Positions 1 to 12,667 are shown, numbered from the stretch's first letter. The stretch is DNA of 64,000 bases from Roseibium aggregatum (GCF_017309185.1 NZ_JAEKJZ010000005.1:186001-250000); one strand, 5' to 3'. Notes: generated by a model not told the origin, from the sequence alone. Numbers and translations: made by a program.

Positions 1-349
1 CAACGTCCTGGATTGGCTGCCGGAGGCCTCGCTCGATCTGGCCTACCAGCTTTACCCCGATCCCTGGCCGAAAAAACGTCACTGGAAGCGCCGCTTCATC
101 AACGCGCAGAATCTTTCCCGCTATGCCCGGGCGCTCAAGCCGGGCTCCGAATTCCGCTTTGCCAGCGATATCGACACCTATATCGACTGGACCCTGCGCC
201 ACTGCCGCGATCACCCGGCGTTCGAATGGACTGCGGAAACCGCGGGGGACTGGAAAAATCCCTGGCAAGGCTGGCCCGGCACACGTTACGAGGCGAAGGC
301 GGTCCGCGAGGGACGCACCGGCCGCTACCTCACATTCCGACGGGCTTAG
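1..349 (+). CDS. trmB: tRNA (guanine-N7-)-methyltransferase, 3' part (TrmB)
   Basis: The reading frame is open from base 2 to the TAG at 347-349; the 5' end lies outside the window. TrmB uses SAM to methylate N7 of G46 in the variable loop of tRNAs. The visible 115 residues carry the family signature around [13 protein letters not shown] and the C-terminal block with TKYE-like residues ([12 protein letters not shown]). The family is about 210-240 aa, so roughly the C-terminal half is present. It sits upstream of rimP, an arrangement I recall in many Rhizobiales. Two hairpins downstream separate it from the rimP operon. Confidence 0.93.
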   Translation, partial: NVLDWLPEASLDLAYQLYPDPWPKKRHWKRRFINAQNLSRYARALKPGSEFRFASDIDTYIDWTLRHCRDHPAFEWTAETAGDWKNPWQGWPGTRYEAKAVREGRTGRYLTFRRA

Positions 350-395
350 AACCAACGCCCGCGGTCTGTTGCAACTTCTTTGAGGGATTCGGACA

Positions 396-422
396 CCGCC
401 CCTTGCAATTCGGGCGGCTTTG
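396..422 (+). terminator. Possible weak terminator behind trmB
   Basis: A 6-bp GC stem (396-401 with 412-417) has a 10-nt loop and is followed by CTTTGG. The U-run is short, so termination would be inefficient. It lies 47 nt after the trmB stop. Confidence 0.35.
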
Positions 423-470
423 GCGTTATACAGCCCATGTTTCACCTCAAACGGCTTATCTGAGCATTTG

Positions 471-503
471 AGAGTGGGCCCGCCGGGGACCCGCTCTTTT
501 TCG
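471..503 (+). terminator. Rho-independent terminator between trmB and rimP
   Basis: An 8-bp stem (471-478 with 490-497, one G-U pair) is followed by a T-run at 497-501. It is the better of two candidate hairpins in the trmB-rimP gap and probably isolates the rimP-nusA operon from trmB transcription. Confidence 0.7.
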
Positions 504-710
504 TTTAGCTAAAGGCCGGAAACGAATGAAGACGAGCAAGGGCTGCCCTATGTAAACCGACAATCAGGCGTGTCTGATGCTCAAGATCAATGGATCTCCG
601 GCGGCCCTTGCGGGCTTGCGGAGATGGATCGCTTTGGAGATTGAAGAGACCTGGCATTCGTTTGAACGCCGGTGTCTCTCGGGCCGCAAGGCCTGAAACA
701 GGAGCCAGGT
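504..710 (+). promoter_or_regulatory. Untranslated leader of the rimP-nusA operon with a hairpin
   Basis: No convincing gene lies in the 361-nt gap 350-710. After the terminator, bases 594-625 form a two-tier hairpin: outer arms 594-600 and 619-625 (7 bp, perfect) and an inner GCCC/GGGC stem with a TTGC loop. The nusA operon is autoregulated in other bacteria, so a structured leader is plausible. I cannot identify a confident -35/-10 pair or a known riboswitch. Confidence 0.4.
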
Positions 711-1304
711 GTGAGCGCACACGAACCTAGAATTGTCACGGAACAGGGACTGGACGCCCGCGTTGCTGCAATTGTGGAGCCGGTGATCGAAGATCTCGGC
801 TATCGTCTGGTGCGTACCAGGATCAGCGCGGCCAACGGCTGCACGCTGCAGATCATGGCCGAGCGACCCGACGGAACGATGACGGTGGAGGACTGCGAAA
901 CCGTCAGCCGCGCCGTCTCGCCTGCTCTCGACGTCGAGGACCCGATCAACCGGGCCTACCATCTGGAAATTTCTTCGCCGGGTATCGACCGTCCGCTGGT
1001 GCGGGCCGGCGACTTCGAGCGTTGGGCCGGGCACGAGCTCAAGGTGGACATGGCGGTCATGCAAAACGGCCGCAAACGCTTTCGCGGAACGCTGCTCGGC
1101 ACGGAACAGGGTGTGGCGAATATCCGTTTGCCCGACGTAAAGGAAGGCGAGCCCGATACGGTTGCGCTTCCTTTGGAGGACATCGGCGAAGCCAAGCTGG
1201 TGCTGACCGACGACTTGATTACCGCAGCTCTTCAGGCCGAAAAGGCGGCACTCGCCGCGCGCGGTCGCGACGGGGAGCTGACACAGGATAACACGCCCAA
1301 CTAG
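711..1304 (+). CDS. rimP: Ribosome maturation factor RimP
   Basis: RimP helps late assembly of the 30S subunit in the cytoplasm. The 197-aa product has the N-terminal alpha/beta domain ([12 protein letters not shown]..., around residues 15-85, with the SSPGIDRPL motif near 85-95) and a C-terminal SH3-like domain (about 95-170). I chose the GTG at 711 because GGAG at 701-704 lies 6 nt upstream; a longer frame from 672 would add 13 residues with no such site. It is the first gene of the rimP-nusA-ylxR-infB cluster, with nusA 78 nt downstream. Confidence 0.95.
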   Translation: MSAHEPRIVTEQGLDARVAAIVEPVIEDLGYRLVRTRISAANGCTLQIMAERPDGTMTVEDCETVSRAVSPALDVEDPINRAYHLEISSPGIDRPLVRAGDFERWAGHELKVDMAVMQNGRKRFRGTLLGTEQGVANIRLPDVKEGEPDTVALPLEDIGEAKLVLTDDLITAALQAEKAALAARGRDGELTQDNTPN

Positions 1305-1382
1305 GCCCGGGGCCTGGAGGCAAGGACGAAACGCGCCCGACAGGGCATCCGGCTCGGATAAAGGGCGCAAGAGGAGTGGAAT

Positions 1383-3044
1383 ATGGCAATCAGCGCGAAC
1401 CGGCTGGAGCTGCTGCAAATCGCCGACGCGGTCGCACGGGAAAAATCGATCGACCGGATGATCGTCATCAACGCGATGGAAGATGCGATTCAGAAGGCGG
1501 CGCGCTCCCGCTATGGAACCGAGACGGAAGTCCGCGCGGAGATCAATCCGAAAACCGGAGAGATCCGTCTGCAGCGCCTGCTTCAGGTCGTTGAAGCGGT
1601 CGAGAATGTCTCCACCGAGATTTCGCTGGCCGACGCCCAGGCCCGCAACCCGGAAGCCAGCCTCGGCGACTTCATTGCCGAGCCGCTGCCGCCGCTCGAC
1701 TTCGGCCGGATCGCGGCCCAGTCCGCCAAGCAGGTCATTGTGCAGAAGGTGCGCGAAGCCGAGCGCGACCGCCAGTATGAGGAATTCAAGGATCGTGTCG
1801 GCGAAGTCATCAACGGCGTCGTCAAGCGGGCCGAATACGGCAACGTCATCGTCGATCTCGGCCGGGGCGAGGGCATTGTCCGCCGCGACGAGCTGATCCC
1901 GCGCGAAATCTTCCGCACCGGTGACCGTATTCGCGCCATCATCTATGATGTCCGCCGCGAACAGCGCGGTCCGCAGATCTTCCTGTCGCGCACCCATCCG
2001 CAGTTCATGGCGAAGCTCTTCGCCCAGGAAGTGCCGGAAATCTACGATGGCGTGATCGAGATCAAATCCGTTGCCCGCGATCCCGGGTCGCGCGCGAAGA
2101 TCGCCGTGATTTCCAAGGACAGCTCCATCGATCCGGTCGGTGCCTGCGTCGGCATGCGCGGCAGCCGCGTTCAGGCGGTTGTCGGCGAGCTGCAGGGCGA
2201 GAAGATCGACATCATTCCGTGGAACGAGGAGCCGGCGACCTTCATCGTCAACGCGCTCCAGCCCGCCGAAGTGGCCAAGGTGGTTCTCGACGAGGATGCC
2301 GAACGTATTGAAGTCGTCGTTCCGGATGACCAATTGTCTCTGGCCATCGGCCGCCGCGGCCAGAATGTCCGCCTCGCGTCTCAATTGACGGGCTGGGCGA
2401 TCGACATCATGACCGAGCAGGAAGAATCCGACCGCCGCCAGAAGGAATTCCTGGAGCGCTCGCAGCTCTTCATGGAAGCGCTCAACGTGGATGAGATGGT
2501 CGGCCAGCTTCTGGCGACCGAAGGCTTCACGTCCGTGGAAGAAGTCGCTTACGTGGAGCTTGACGAAATCTCCATGATCGAGGGCTTCGATGACGACACC
2601 GCCGTTGAGATCCAGGCTCGCGCCCGCGATTATCTCGGCGAACTGGAAGCCAAGCTCGACGAGGAACGGATTGAGCTCGGCGTGTCCGACGAGTTGCGCT
2701 CGATTGACGGACTGACTACGGCTATGCTTGTCGCCCTCGGCAAGGACGACATCAAGACCATGGAAGATCTGGCCGGCTGCGCCGCAGACGATCTCGTGGG
2801 CTGGACCGAACGCAAGGATGGCGAGACGAAGCGTTTTGAGGGCGCTTTGAGCGGCTACGATGTCTCCCGCGCGGACGCGGAAAACATCGTGATGGCGGCG
2901 CGCCTCGCTGCGGGTTGGGTCACCGAGGAGGAACTGGCGGCTATGGCGGCCGGTGAGGAAGCCGACGAAGACGAGGAAGAAGCCGCCGAAGCCCTGGGGC
3001 AGGTGGAAGAAAGCGCGCCGGGCGGCGCTATCCTGAACGGATAG
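1383..3044 (+). CDS. nusA: Transcription termination/antitermination protein NusA
   Basis: NusA binds RNA polymerase and nascent RNA and modulates pausing, termination and antitermination. The 553-aa protein shows the N-terminal polymerase-binding domain (residues 1-130), an S1 domain (about 135-200), KH1/KH2 ([12 protein letters not shown] near 255 and [12 protein letters not shown] near 322), then C-terminal helix-hairpin-helix acidic repeats (about 365-520). The extreme C-terminus is strongly acidic ([11 protein letters not shown]). The ATG at 1383 follows GAGGAG at 1371-1376. Length and order are typical for Alphaproteobacteria. Confidence 0.97.
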   Translation: MAISANRLELLQIADAVAREKSIDRMIVINAMEDAIQKAARSRYGTETEVRAEINPKTGEIRLQRLLQVVEAVENVSTEISLADAQARNPEASLGDFIAEPLPPLDFGRIAAQSAKQVIVQKVREAERDRQYEEFKDRVGEVINGVVKRAEYGNVIVDLGRGEGIVRRDELIPREIFRTGDRIRAIIYDVRREQRGPQIFLSRTHPQFMAKLFAQEVPEIYDGVIEIKSVARDPGSRAKIAVISKDSSIDPVGACVGMRGSRVQAVVGELQGEKIDIIPWNEEPATFIVNALQPAEVAKVVLDEDAERIEVVVPDDQLSLAIGRRGQNVRLASQLTGWAIDIMTEQEESDRRQKEFLERSQLFMEALNVDEMVGQLLATEGFTSVEEVAYVELDEISMIEGFDDDTAVEIQARARDYLGELEAKLDEERIELGVSDELRSIDGLTTAMLVALGKDDIKTMEDLAGCAADDLVGWTERKDGETKRFEGALSGYDVSRADAENIVMAARLAAGWVTEEELAAMAAGEEADEDEEEAAEALGQVEESAPGGAILNG

Positions 3045-3159
3045 TGATGTTCCGGGCCGGCCGCTGTGACGCGGGCCGCAGGGCCTAATTTGAGATCGAT
3101 CGGCAAGGCTGCCGCCGTTGAGTTCAACGCGGGCGTGCCGGTCAAGATGGAGTGGCCGA

Positions 3160-3795
3160 GTGCCCAGGAAGAATGAACCAACCGAACGGCAATGTGCCGT
3201 CACGCGGGAGGTTCTGCCGACAAGCTTGCTGATCCGGTTCGTCCTCGATCCCGAAGGGCTGGTGGTTCCGGATCTGAAGCGGGTCCTTCCCGGGCGCGGC
3301 GTTTGGGTAACCGCCTCGAAAGACATCGTCGCGGTTGCCGAAAAGGACCGGAAGAAAGTTTTCGGCAGGGGGTTTAAGACAGAAGCCCGTGTCGAGCCGG
3401 GACTGGCGGACCGTGTTGATGCACTCATGGAACGCTCGGCACTTCAGGCGATGTCGATGGCGCGCAAGGCGGGTGAGTTGGTCACCGGTTTTGCGAAGGT
3501 GGAAGCGGCCTTGCGGCGGGACACCGTCACCGGACTGATCCACGCCTCGGATGCGGGGCAAGACGGGATAAGGAAGCTGGCGGCGGTTGCCGCCGGCCGA
3601 GAAGAACAGGCAAACGGATGTCAAATTGTCCGTTTGTTCGATTCGGACCAATTGGATTTGGCATTGGGCCGGTCAAATGTGATACATGCTGCACTGCTTG
3701 AAGGGCAGGCGAGCGAAAACTTTCTGTCGCGGGTGCGCGATCTGGACCGTTTTCGCGGCTTGTCCGGAGCAGACGGCGACAAGAGCGACGCATAG
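3160..3795 (+). CDS. ylxR: YlxR-family RNA-binding protein with L7Ae-like C-terminal domain
   Basis: The N-terminal 90 residues are a DUF448/YlxR domain ([21 protein letters not shown] and the GRGVWVTA motif). The remaining ~120 residues ([19 protein letters not shown]...) resemble a ribosomal L7Ae-type domain, the usual alphaproteobacterial two-domain form. The function is not settled; the family is linked to RNA binding and nucleoid association. I chose GTG 3160, which has GGAG at 3149-3152; the upstream TTG at 3118 adds 14 unlike residues. It lies between nusA and infB as in most bacteria; the infB ATG is 29 nt after its stop. Confidence 0.9.
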   Translation: MPRKNEPTERQCAVTREVLPTSLLIRFVLDPEGLVVPDLKRVLPGRGVWVTASKDIVAVAEKDRKKVFGRGFKTEARVEPGLADRVDALMERSALQAMSMARKAGELVTGFAKVEAALRRDTVTGLIHASDAGQDGIRKLAAVAAGREEQANGCQIVRLFDSDQLDLALGRSNVIHAALLEGQASENFLSRVRDLDRFRGLSGADGDKSDA

Positions 3796-3824
3796 CAGGG
3801 CGTTTGCGCAGGACTGAAGGCAAT

Positions 3825-6545
<2,721 letters not shown>

Positions 6546-6603
6546 TCGTCACGTCGTTTTCCGTCAATCCGGACACCGCTGTCCGGTCCGGAGACCAGAT
6601 AGG

Positions 6604-6630
6604 AGGGCGCGCGAAAGCGCGCTCTTTTTC
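6604..6630 (+). terminator. Terminator-like hairpin between infB and rbfA
   Basis: Stem 6604-6612/6617-6625 has a GAAA tetraloop, a GC core of six perfect pairs and a run of five T at 6625-6629. This is a canonical intrinsic terminator or attenuator, placed inside what is usually a continuous operon. Confidence 0.75.
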
Positions 6631-6636
6631 TAATTG

Positions 6637-6654
6637 GCCGCGCCTTCGCGCGGC
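6637..6654 (+). promoter_or_regulatory. Second GC hairpin upstream of rbfA
   Basis: A perfect 7-bp stem (6637-6643/6648-6654) closes a CTTC loop. It lies 12 nt after the terminator-like hairpin and 78 nt before rbfA. There is no T-run, so it is more likely an RNA-stability or processing element than a terminator. Confidence 0.45.
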
Positions 6655-6732
6655 AGATGCGCTGCACTCCGGATCTGCGCGCAGCCTGCACTGCACTATT
6701 CCGGAATGACAGACGTTTGAGGAAAAACAGAA

Positions 6733-7140
6733 ATGGCAAGACATCACGGACAGGACAGCCGTGGCCCGTCGCAACGCCAGCTTCGCGTTGGCGAAACGGT
6801 GCGCAAGGAGCTGTCCGACATATTCACACGCGGCGAATTCTCCGATCCGGACCTGGACGGTGTCATCGTCACCATTCCGGAAGTCCGCATGACGCCGGAC
6901 CTGCGCCTGGCGACCTGCCTCGTCATGCCGCTCGGCGGCAAGAACGCGGACAAGGTCGAAAAGGCGCTCAACCGCAGCGCCAAATACCTGCGCGGCCAGG
7001 TCTCCCGGCGCCTGACCATGAAATACATGCCCGACCTGCGTTTCGTTCTCGACACCCGTTTTGACGACGACGACCGCATCGGCACCCTGCTGCATTCCCC
7101 GGATGTCGCCAAGGATCTTGGCGGCGACGAGGAAGAATGA
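6733..7140 (+). CDS. rbfA: 30S ribosome-binding factor RbfA
   Basis: RbfA binds free 30S subunits and helps mature the 5' end of 16S rRNA. The 135-aa protein has the type-II KH-like fold: RVGETVRKELSDIF at the N-terminus, the DLDGVIVTIPEVRMTPDL region, and the RRLTMKYMPDLRFVLDTRFDD C-terminal strand region. ATG 6733 follows GAGGAAA. It is normally adjacent to truB; here 755 nt and a lipoprotein gene intervene. Confidence 0.95.
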   Translation: MARHHGQDSRGPSQRQLRVGETVRKELSDIFTRGEFSDPDLDGVIVTIPEVRMTPDLRLATCLVMPLGGKNADKVEKALNRSAKYLRGQVSRRLTMKYMPDLRFVLDTRFDDDDRIGTLLHSPDVAKDLGGDEEE

Positions 7141-7300
7141 TTGCCGCGTTGAAACCATAATTCACGGTTCAATTAGAAATTGCGTGAGTTCGAGATTGTT
7201 GTCCGGGGCGAATTCTGCACGTTTTGCTAACTGCAAAACTCGCCTTTAGAGCGCAACAACCGGAATTTGTGCATCGTCTGGGAACCTGTTGGTGCGAGGG

Positions 7301-7780
7301 ATGGTGGCGGTGTTCAGAGCAATGGCAGCGCTCGCGCTTGGCGCGGCGACTTCTGCATGTGTCGTGTTTCCCGTTCCGCACATCGTTGCGCCGGAGGTCA
7401 CGGGAGTGCTGCTTGGCAACGGCATGCCAGTTGAAAATGCCGAGATCGTGTTAGTGGCTTCATTAGCACTCAGGGGAGCTGCATCAGAAATTCCGGACGG
7501 TTCAAGACGCGCGGTTACCAGAACAGATGCAAATGGCAAATTCAAAGTAGGACCGCTGATAGGGACCAAAGTGGTTCATACGTTCGGGGATGAACTACTA
7601 GGATACTATCTTCTTATCAGGGTAAGGGGAGACGAGTTGATCGGGTTCAATCGGAGTGAAATAGGAAGTGTTCGTCCAAAAATAACCGGATCTTGTGACC
7701 TGGCCAAGCCGAATAAAGACGGAAGCGATGTCACTTACTGCGACCATTACAGGTTACAAAGACTTTCGAGTGAACGCTGA
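7301..7780 (+). CDS. Putative lipoprotein with transthyretin-like fold, inserted between rbfA and truB
   Basis: The 159-aa product starts with a hydrophobic signal ending in a lipobox (ALGAATSAC, Cys at residue 20), so it is probably lipid-anchored. The mature part contains a GVLLGNGMPVENAEIVL block and a TRTDANGKFKVGPL block, the pattern of carboxypeptidase-regulatory/transthyretin-like beta sandwiches, and two further cysteines near the C-terminus. I do not recognise a named family. Base composition of 7141-7895 is visibly more AT-rich than the flanking genes, which suggests late acquisition. ATG 7301 is the likely start; in-frame TTG 7289 and GTG 7292 are alternatives. No role in ribosome biogenesis is implied by the position. 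Confidence 0.7.
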   Translation: MVAVFRAMAALALGAATSACVVFPVPHIVAPEVTGVLLGNGMPVENAEIVLVASLALRGAASEIPDGSRRAVTRTDANGKFKVGPLIGTKVVHTFGDELLGYYLLIRVRGDELIGFNRSEIGSVRPKITGSCDLAKPNKDGSDVTYCDHYRLQRLSSER

Positions 7781-7895
7781 TGAAGTCTGTTGACTACTGT
7801 TTTGATCTTTGTCTGGTGACCATGGATGATGGTTCTGGCAGTCAGATTTTTCGTATATCGAAGTGACGCAATTGTAATCCTAGTGAAAAGTCCCC

Positions 7896-8840
7896 ATGAC
7901 ACGGCAAAAACAGGTCAAAAGAAAAAAGAACACCATCAACGGCTGGCTTGTGCTCGACAAGCCGTTCGGGCTGACGTCGAACGAGGCGCTCGGGAGGATC
8001 AAGCGGATCTTCTCGCCCGAGAAGGTCGGCCATGCCGGAACGCTCGACCCGCGCGCGTCGGGCCTTTTGCCCGTTGCCTTCGGTGAAGCCACCAAGACCG
8101 TGCCGTTTGTCATGGATGGCCGCAAGGTCTACCGTTTCGAGGTGACCTGGGGCGCGGAAACGAACACCGACGACACCGAAGGCGAGGTCATCGCCACCTC
8201 CGATATCCGTCCGGGCCCAGATGCGATTGCCGCCGTTCTCGGCGAGTTCACCGGTACGATAATGCAGGTGCCGCCGAAGTTTTCCGCCATCAAGGTGGCC
8301 GGCGAACGCGCCTATGATCTCGCCCGCGACGGCGAGGCGGTCGAGCTTGATGCCCGGCCCATTGACGTCCACCGGCTGGATCTGGTGGCATGTCCGGATG
8401 AAAACCGGGCGGTCTTCGAGGCCGAATGCGGCAAGGGCACCTATGTGCGCGCACTCGCTCGCGATCTCGGACGCCGTCTCGGCACGCGCGGCCACGTCAC
8501 GGAACTCCGCCGCCTGCTGGTCGGTCCCTTCGGCGAAAGCGACCTGATCGGACTGGACGAGATCCTGGAAGCCGCCGAAGAACTTGAAGAAGGCGAGGGC
8601 GTCGAGGCGCTGGTCGAGGACTTCGTCCTGCCCGTTCGCGATGCCATGGACGACCTTGTCGAGGTCGCAGTCTCCCTCGATGACGCCGCGAAGATCCGCA
8701 AGGGCATGGCAGTATTTCTTAGAGGCCGCGAAGCTCCGCTCAACACGGAGGTCGCTTTCGCCAGCCACGCCAATGTGCCGGTCGCCATCGGCTCGATTGA
8801 CAAGGGTCGCTTCCAGCCGACGCGGGTATTTCACCTTTAG
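7896..8840 (+). CDS. truB: tRNA pseudouridine(55) synthase TruB
   Basis: TruB makes pseudouridine 55 in the T-loop of tRNAs. The 314-aa protein begins [18 protein letters not shown] and has the catalytic [14 protein letters not shown] motif (Asp nucleophile near residue 52), the [15 protein letters not shown] block and the [12 protein letters not shown] motif, with a C-terminal PUA-like region. The Shine-Dalgarno sequence is weak. It follows the inserted lipoprotein by 115 nt. Confidence 0.96.
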   Translation: MTRQKQVKRKKNTINGWLVLDKPFGLTSNEALGRIKRIFSPEKVGHAGTLDPRASGLLPVAFGEATKTVPFVMDGRKVYRFEVTWGAETNTDDTEGEVIATSDIRPGPDAIAAVLGEFTGTIMQVPPKFSAIKVAGERAYDLARDGEAVELDARPIDVHRLDLVACPDENRAVFEAECGKGTYVRALARDLGRRLGTRGHVTELRRLLVGPFGESDLIGLDEILEAAEELEEGEGVEALVEDFVLPVRDAMDDLVEVAVSLDDAAKIRKGMAVFLRGREAPLNTEVAFASHANVPVAIGSIDKGRFQPTRVFHL

Positions 8841-8911
8841 GGAAGCCTTTGGCCGGGAGACGCGAGATTCTCCTAGCTTTTCCTTGCGTTTTCTGCCATA
8901 TACCGCCGCCA

Positions 8912-9024
8912 TTGGGCACTGATGCCCAGTTCGTCCGAAGGACTCCTTTGCTGACCGACATCTCGGCTCATGGAGAAATCCGGATCAGGCCTCATGGCAT
9001 GTCAACGCGTCCGGTCAACCGGAC
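8912..9024 (+). promoter_or_regulatory. Structured leader of rpsO
   Basis: Two short hairpins lie upstream of rpsO: TGGGCA/TGCCCA at 8913-8918/8923-8928, and GTCCGG/CCGGAC with a TCAA loop at 9009-9014/9019-9024, the latter ending 26 nt before the start codon. S15 represses its own mRNA in several phyla through leader structures, so the second hairpin is a candidate S15 site. This is inference from position and structure only. Confidence 0.35.
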
Positions 9025-9049
9025 CGCCACTCTTCGAAAGGAAAGAGCG

Positions 9050-9319
9050 ATGTCGATTACCGCAGAGCGCAAAGCCGAGCTCATCAAAGAATACGCGACC
9101 AAAGAAGGCGACACCGGTTCTCCGGAAGTCCAGGTAGCGATCCTGACCGAGCGCATCAACAACCTGACCGAACACTTCAAGGGCCATGGCAAGGACAATC
9201 ATTCCCGCCGCGGTCTCCTGAAAATGGTTGCGCAGCGCCGGTCCCTTCTGGACTACACGCGCGGCAAGAGCGAAGAGCGTTACAAGTCGCTTATCGAACG
9301 TCTTGGCATTCGCCGCTAA
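9050..9319 (+). CDS. rpsO: 30S ribosomal protein S15
   Basis: The 89-aa product is a full-length S15, a primary 16S rRNA-binding protein of the platform. Hallmarks are [31 protein letters not shown] and the C-terminal [15 protein letters not shown] 9050 follows AAAGGAAAG at 9037-9045. A strong terminator follows, so rpsO ends one transcription unit before pnp. Confidence 0.98.
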   Translation: MSITAERKAELIKEYATKEGDTGSPEVQVAILTERINNLTEHFKGHGKDNHSRRGLLKMVAQRRSLLDYTRGKSEERYKSLIERLGIRR

Positions 9320-9341
9320 GATCGCGATCAAGACCTTGAAG

Positions 9342-9373
9342 ACGCGGCGGGCGAGCAACCCGCCGCGTTTTTC
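9342..9373 (+). terminator. Rho-independent terminator after rpsO
   Basis: A perfect 10-bp GC-rich stem (9342-9351/9359-9368) with a 7-nt loop is followed by TTTTT at 9368-9372. It is 22 nt after the rpsO stop. Confidence 0.92.
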
Positions 9374-9597
9374 TTAAACGGCGTTTCCATTTTCAGGGCA
9401 AACGCTCTATAGAAGCCTCGTGACACGTCATGGGGCAGGATTGCCGGCCACTTTCGATATCTCCCGGAAAGTCGCCCGTTGTCTTGCCCGTGACCTGTCC
9501 CCCGGTAACCGGCCCATCCGGGGCCGACCGGGAATGTACGTGTCCGTTCTGGCGGTAACGAAACCGGCCGGGACGGGTAAATTTGATAGGACAGATG

Positions 9598-11736
9598 ATG
9601 TTTGATATTCATCGTGTGGAAGTCGAGTGGGGCGGACGCCCGCTCGTCCTCGAAACGGGCAAGGTTGCCCGTCAGGCCGACGGCGCCGTCATGGCGACTT
9701 ACGGCGAAACCAAGGTTCTGGCGACGGTCGTGTCCGCCAAGGAACCCAAGCCGGGCCAGGATTTCTTTCCGCTCACCGTGAACTACCAGGAAAAGGCCTT
9801 TGCCGCCGGCAAGATCCCGGGTGGCTACTTCAAGCGTGAAGGCCGTCCGTCCGAGCACGAGACCCTGACCTCCCGCCTGATCGACCGTCCGATCCGGCCG
9901 CTGTTCGCGGACGGCTACAAGAACGACACCCAGGTGATCATCACCGTTTTGTCCCACGACCTGGAAAACGCGCCGGACATCCTGGCGATGGTTGCCTCGT
10001 CGGCCGCGCTGACGCTCTCCGGCGTTCCGTTCATGGGCCCGATCGGCGGCGCGCGCGTCGGACTGATCAACGGTGAATACGTTCTGAACCCGCTTGTCGA
10101 CGACATGCCGGAATCCACTCTCGACCTGGTTGTCGCCGGCACGGCCGACGCGGTTCTGATGGTTGAATCGGAAGCCAAGGAACTGGACGAAGACACCATG
10201 CTCGGCGCGGTGATGTTCGGCCACAAGGGCTTCCAGCCCGTGATCGACGCGATCATCAAGCTGGCGGAAACCGCGGCCAAGGAACCGCGCGATCTCGTGC
10301 TGCCGGATCACTCCGACCTCTTTGCCAAGATCAAGTCCATGGCCGCCGACGATCTGACGGCTGCCTACAAGATCACCTCCAAGACCGAACGCAAGAGCGC
10401 GGTCGATGCCGCCAAGGCGAAAGTCGTCGAGGCTCTGATCACCAACGCTGCCGAGGGTGAAGCCGTCGAAGGCACCGTTCTTGGCGAACAGTTCAAGAAG
10501 CTCGAAGCGGAAATCGTTCGTGGCGGCATTCTGGACACCGGCACCCGCATCGACGGTCGCGATCTGTCCACCGTCCGCGCGATCAACTCCGAGGTCGGCA
10601 TCCTGTCGCGCGCCCACGGCTCTTCGCTGTTCACCCGCGGCGAGACCCAGGGCCTCGTGGTCGCGACCCTGGGCACGGGCGAGGACGAGCAGTTCATCGA
10701 CCTGCTGGAAGGCACCGTGAAGTCCCACTTCATGCTGCACTACAACTTCCCGCCCTATTCCGTCGGAGAAACCGGCCGCATGGGCTCTCCGGGACGGCGC
10801 GAGATCGGCCACGGCAAGCTTGCCTGGCGCGCGATCCATCCGATGATGCCGCAACATCACGACTTCCCCTACACCGTCCGGGTTGTCTCCGAGATCACCG
10901 AATCCAACGGATCTTCCTCCATGGCCACCGTCTGCGGCACCTCGCTGGCGCTGATGGACGCCGGCGTTCCGCTCAAGGCACCGGTCGCCGGTATCGCCAT
11001 GGGTCTGATCAAGGAAGGCGACCGTTTCGCTGTTCTCTCCGATATCCTGGGCGACGAGGATCACCTCGGCGACATGGACTTCAAGGTGGCCGGCACGGAA
11101 AGCGGCATCACCTCGCTGCAGATGGACATCAAGATCGACGGCATCACCGAAGAGATCATGAAGGTCGCTCTCGGGCAGGCCAAGGACGGCCGCATCCACA
11201 TCCTGGGTGAGATGTCCAACGCGATCACCGAGGCGCGCTCCGAGCTTGGCGAACATGCGCCGCGCATCGAAGTGATGAAGATCCCGGTCGACAAGATCCG
11301 TGAAGTCATCGGCTCCGGCGGCAAGGTCATCCGCGAAATCGTCGAGAAGACCGGCGCCAAGGTCAATATCGAGGACGACGGCACGGTCAAGATCGCCTCC
11401 TCCGACGGCAAGGCCATCAAGGCTGCGGTCAACTGGATCAACTCCATTGCCGCCGAACCGGAAGTCGGCGTGATCTACGAAGGCACGGTCGTCAAATGCG
11501 TCGACTTCGGTGCGTTCGTGAACTTCTTCGGCGCCAAGGACGGTCTGGTCCACATTTCCCAGCTGGCTCCGAAGAAAGTCGCCAAGGTCACCGACGTGAT
11601 CAAGGAAGGTGACAAGGTCTGGGTCAAGCTCATGGGCTTCGACGAGCGCGGCAAGGTCCGCCTGTCCATGAAGGTCGTCGACCAGGAGACCGGCAAGGAA
11701 ATCCCGAGAGAAGAGAAGAAGGAAGAAGCGGAATAA
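9598..11736 (+). CDS. pnp: Polyribonucleotide nucleotidyltransferase (PNPase)
   Basis: PNPase is a trimeric 3'-5' phosphorolytic exoribonuclease of the degradosome. The 712-aa protein has two RNase PH domains (residues 1-220 and about 310-530), an all-helical linker, a KH domain ([20 protein letters not shown] near 560) and an S1 domain (about 620-690). I take ATG 9598 ([13 protein letters not shown]), the family N-terminus; ATG 9595 and an upstream in-frame start at 9583 are alternatives sharing the site TAGGAC. The 224-nt region between the rpsO terminator and pnp holds no gene; a self-complementary CCCCGG/CCGGGG segment near 9500 could be a PNPase autoregulation hairpin. Confidence 0.97.
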   Translation: MFDIHRVEVEWGGRPLVLETGKVARQADGAVMATYGETKVLATVVSAKEPKPGQDFFPLTVNYQEKAFAAGKIPGGYFKREGRPSEHETLTSRLIDRPIRPLFADGYKNDTQVIITVLSHDLENAPDILAMVASSAALTLSGVPFMGPIGGARVGLINGEYVLNPLVDDMPESTLDLVVAGTADAVLMVESEAKELDEDTMLGAVMFGHKGFQPVIDAIIKLAETAAKEPRDLVLPDHSDLFAKIKSMAADDLTAAYKITSKTERKSAVDAAKAKVVEALITNAAEGEAVEGTVLGEQFKKLEAEIVRGGILDTGTRIDGRDLSTVRAINSEVGILSRAHGSSLFTRGETQGLVVATLGTGEDEQFIDLLEGTVKSHFMLHYNFPPYSVGETGRMGSPGRREIGHGKLAWRAIHPMMPQHHDFPYTVRVVSEITESNGSSSMATVCGTSLALMDAGVPLKAPVAGIAMGLIKEGDRFAVLSDILGDEDHLGDMDFKVAGTESGITSLQMDIKIDGITEEIMKVALGQAKDGRIHILGEMSNAITEARSELGEHAPRIEVMKIPVDKIREVIGSGGKVIREIVEKTGAKVNIEDDGTVKIASSDGKAIKAAVNWINSIAAEPEVGVIYEGTVVKCVDFGAFVNFFGAKDGLVHISQLAPKKVAKVTDVIKEGDKVWVKLMGFDERGKVRLSMKVVDQETGKEIPREEKKEEAE

Positions 11737-11759
11737 GCTTCGCTTTCCATCTGATCCTG

Positions 11760-11788
11760 ACGGGGGCCTCATTAGCCCCCGTTTTGTT
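11760..11788 (+). terminator. Rho-independent terminator after pnp
   Basis: An 8-bp stem (11760-11767/11775-11782) with a 7-nt loop is followed by TTTTGTTTT. Confidence 0.9.
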
Positions 11789-11854
11789 TTCAGGCAGTTG
11801 CCTCCGCCCGTGAAGCTGCTATACCGCCAGCGGAAAAGGCAGAAAGGGACAGCT

Positions 11855-12667
11855 ATGGGTCAGATGCGCTTGGTTGTCGTCGGTGCGGGTGGCCGGATGG
11901 GCCGGGCGCTGACACGCGCGGTCGTCGAAACGCCGGGAGCCGACGTCGTTGCGGGCATCGAACGCGAAGGGTCCGAACTGCTTGGCAAGGATGTCGGCGA
12001 GCTGGCGGCAACCGGCACGCTCGGTATTCCTGTGACCGACGATCCGCTGTCCGCTTTCGCCAAGGCGGATGGGGTTCTCGATTTTACCGCGCCGGCCGCA
12101 AGCCTCTGGTACGCGGAACTCGCCGCCCAGGCGCGCATCGTGCATGTGATCGGGACGACCGGCTGGGCAGAGGGCGAGGACGAGCCTCTCAAGGCGGCCG
12201 CACGCCACGCACGCATCGTCAAGTCCGGCAACATGAGCCTCGGCGTCAATCTGCTGGCGAGCCTCGTCCGCCGCGCCGCCGCGGCCCTCGATACCGATTT
12301 CGATATCGAGGTTCTGGAGATGCATCACAAGCACAAGGTCGACGCGCCGTCCGGCACGGCGCTGCTCCTCGGGGAGGCTGCGGCGGAAGGCCGCGGGCTG
12401 GACCTCGGCGCCCACTCGGTGCGCACGCGCGACGGCATCATGGAGCCCCGCAGGACCGGGGACATCGGCTTTGCCACATTGCGCGGCGGCTCCGTCATCG
12501 GCGAGCATTCGGTGATCTTCGCCGGCGAAGGCGAACGCATCGAGCTGACCCACCGGGCCGGGGATCGCCAGCTTTTTGCCAGGGGAGCGGTCAAGGCGGC
12601 CCTGTGGGGTTTCGATCAGAAGCCTGGATTTTATTCGATGGCCGATGTGCTCGGCCTGAACGACTGA
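11855..12667 (+). CDS. dapB: 4-hydroxy-tetrahydrodipicolinate reductase
   Basis: DapB catalyses the NAD(P)H-dependent second step of the diaminopimelate/lysine branch. The 270-aa protein has the N-terminal Rossmann motif [10 protein letters not shown] (near residue 11) and the catalytic block [20 protein letters not shown] (around 155-175) with the essential His and Lys. ATG 11855 follows AAAGGGA; upstream in-frame codons back to 11798 lie in the pnp terminator region and were rejected. gpmA begins 41 nt downstream, so the two may be co-transcribed. Confidence 0.96.
   Translation: MGQMRLVVVGAGGRMGRALTRAVVETPGADVVAGIEREGSELLGKDVGELAATGTLGIPVTDDPLSAFAKADGVLDFTAPAASLWYAELAAQARIVHVIGTTGWAEGEDEPLKAAARHARIVKSGNMSLGVNLLASLVRRAAAALDTDFDIEVLEMHHKHKVDAPSGTALLLGEAAAEGRGLDLGAHSVRTRDGIMEPRRTGDIGFATLRGGSVIGEHSVIFAGEGERIELTHRAGDRQLFARGAVKAALWGFDQKPGFYSMADVLGLND

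Noticed and set aside
13-471. 152-codon frame over the trmB end
   Set aside because: Out of frame with the clear TrmB motifs and Pro/Arg-rich without any signature.
564-3428. Very long minus-strand open frame (954 codons) opposite nusA
   Set aside because: It is a codon-bias shadow: high third-position GC in nusA and ylxR removes stops on the opposite strand. It has no family features. The same holds for long antisense frames opposite infB (3621-6389) and pnp (9328-11772).
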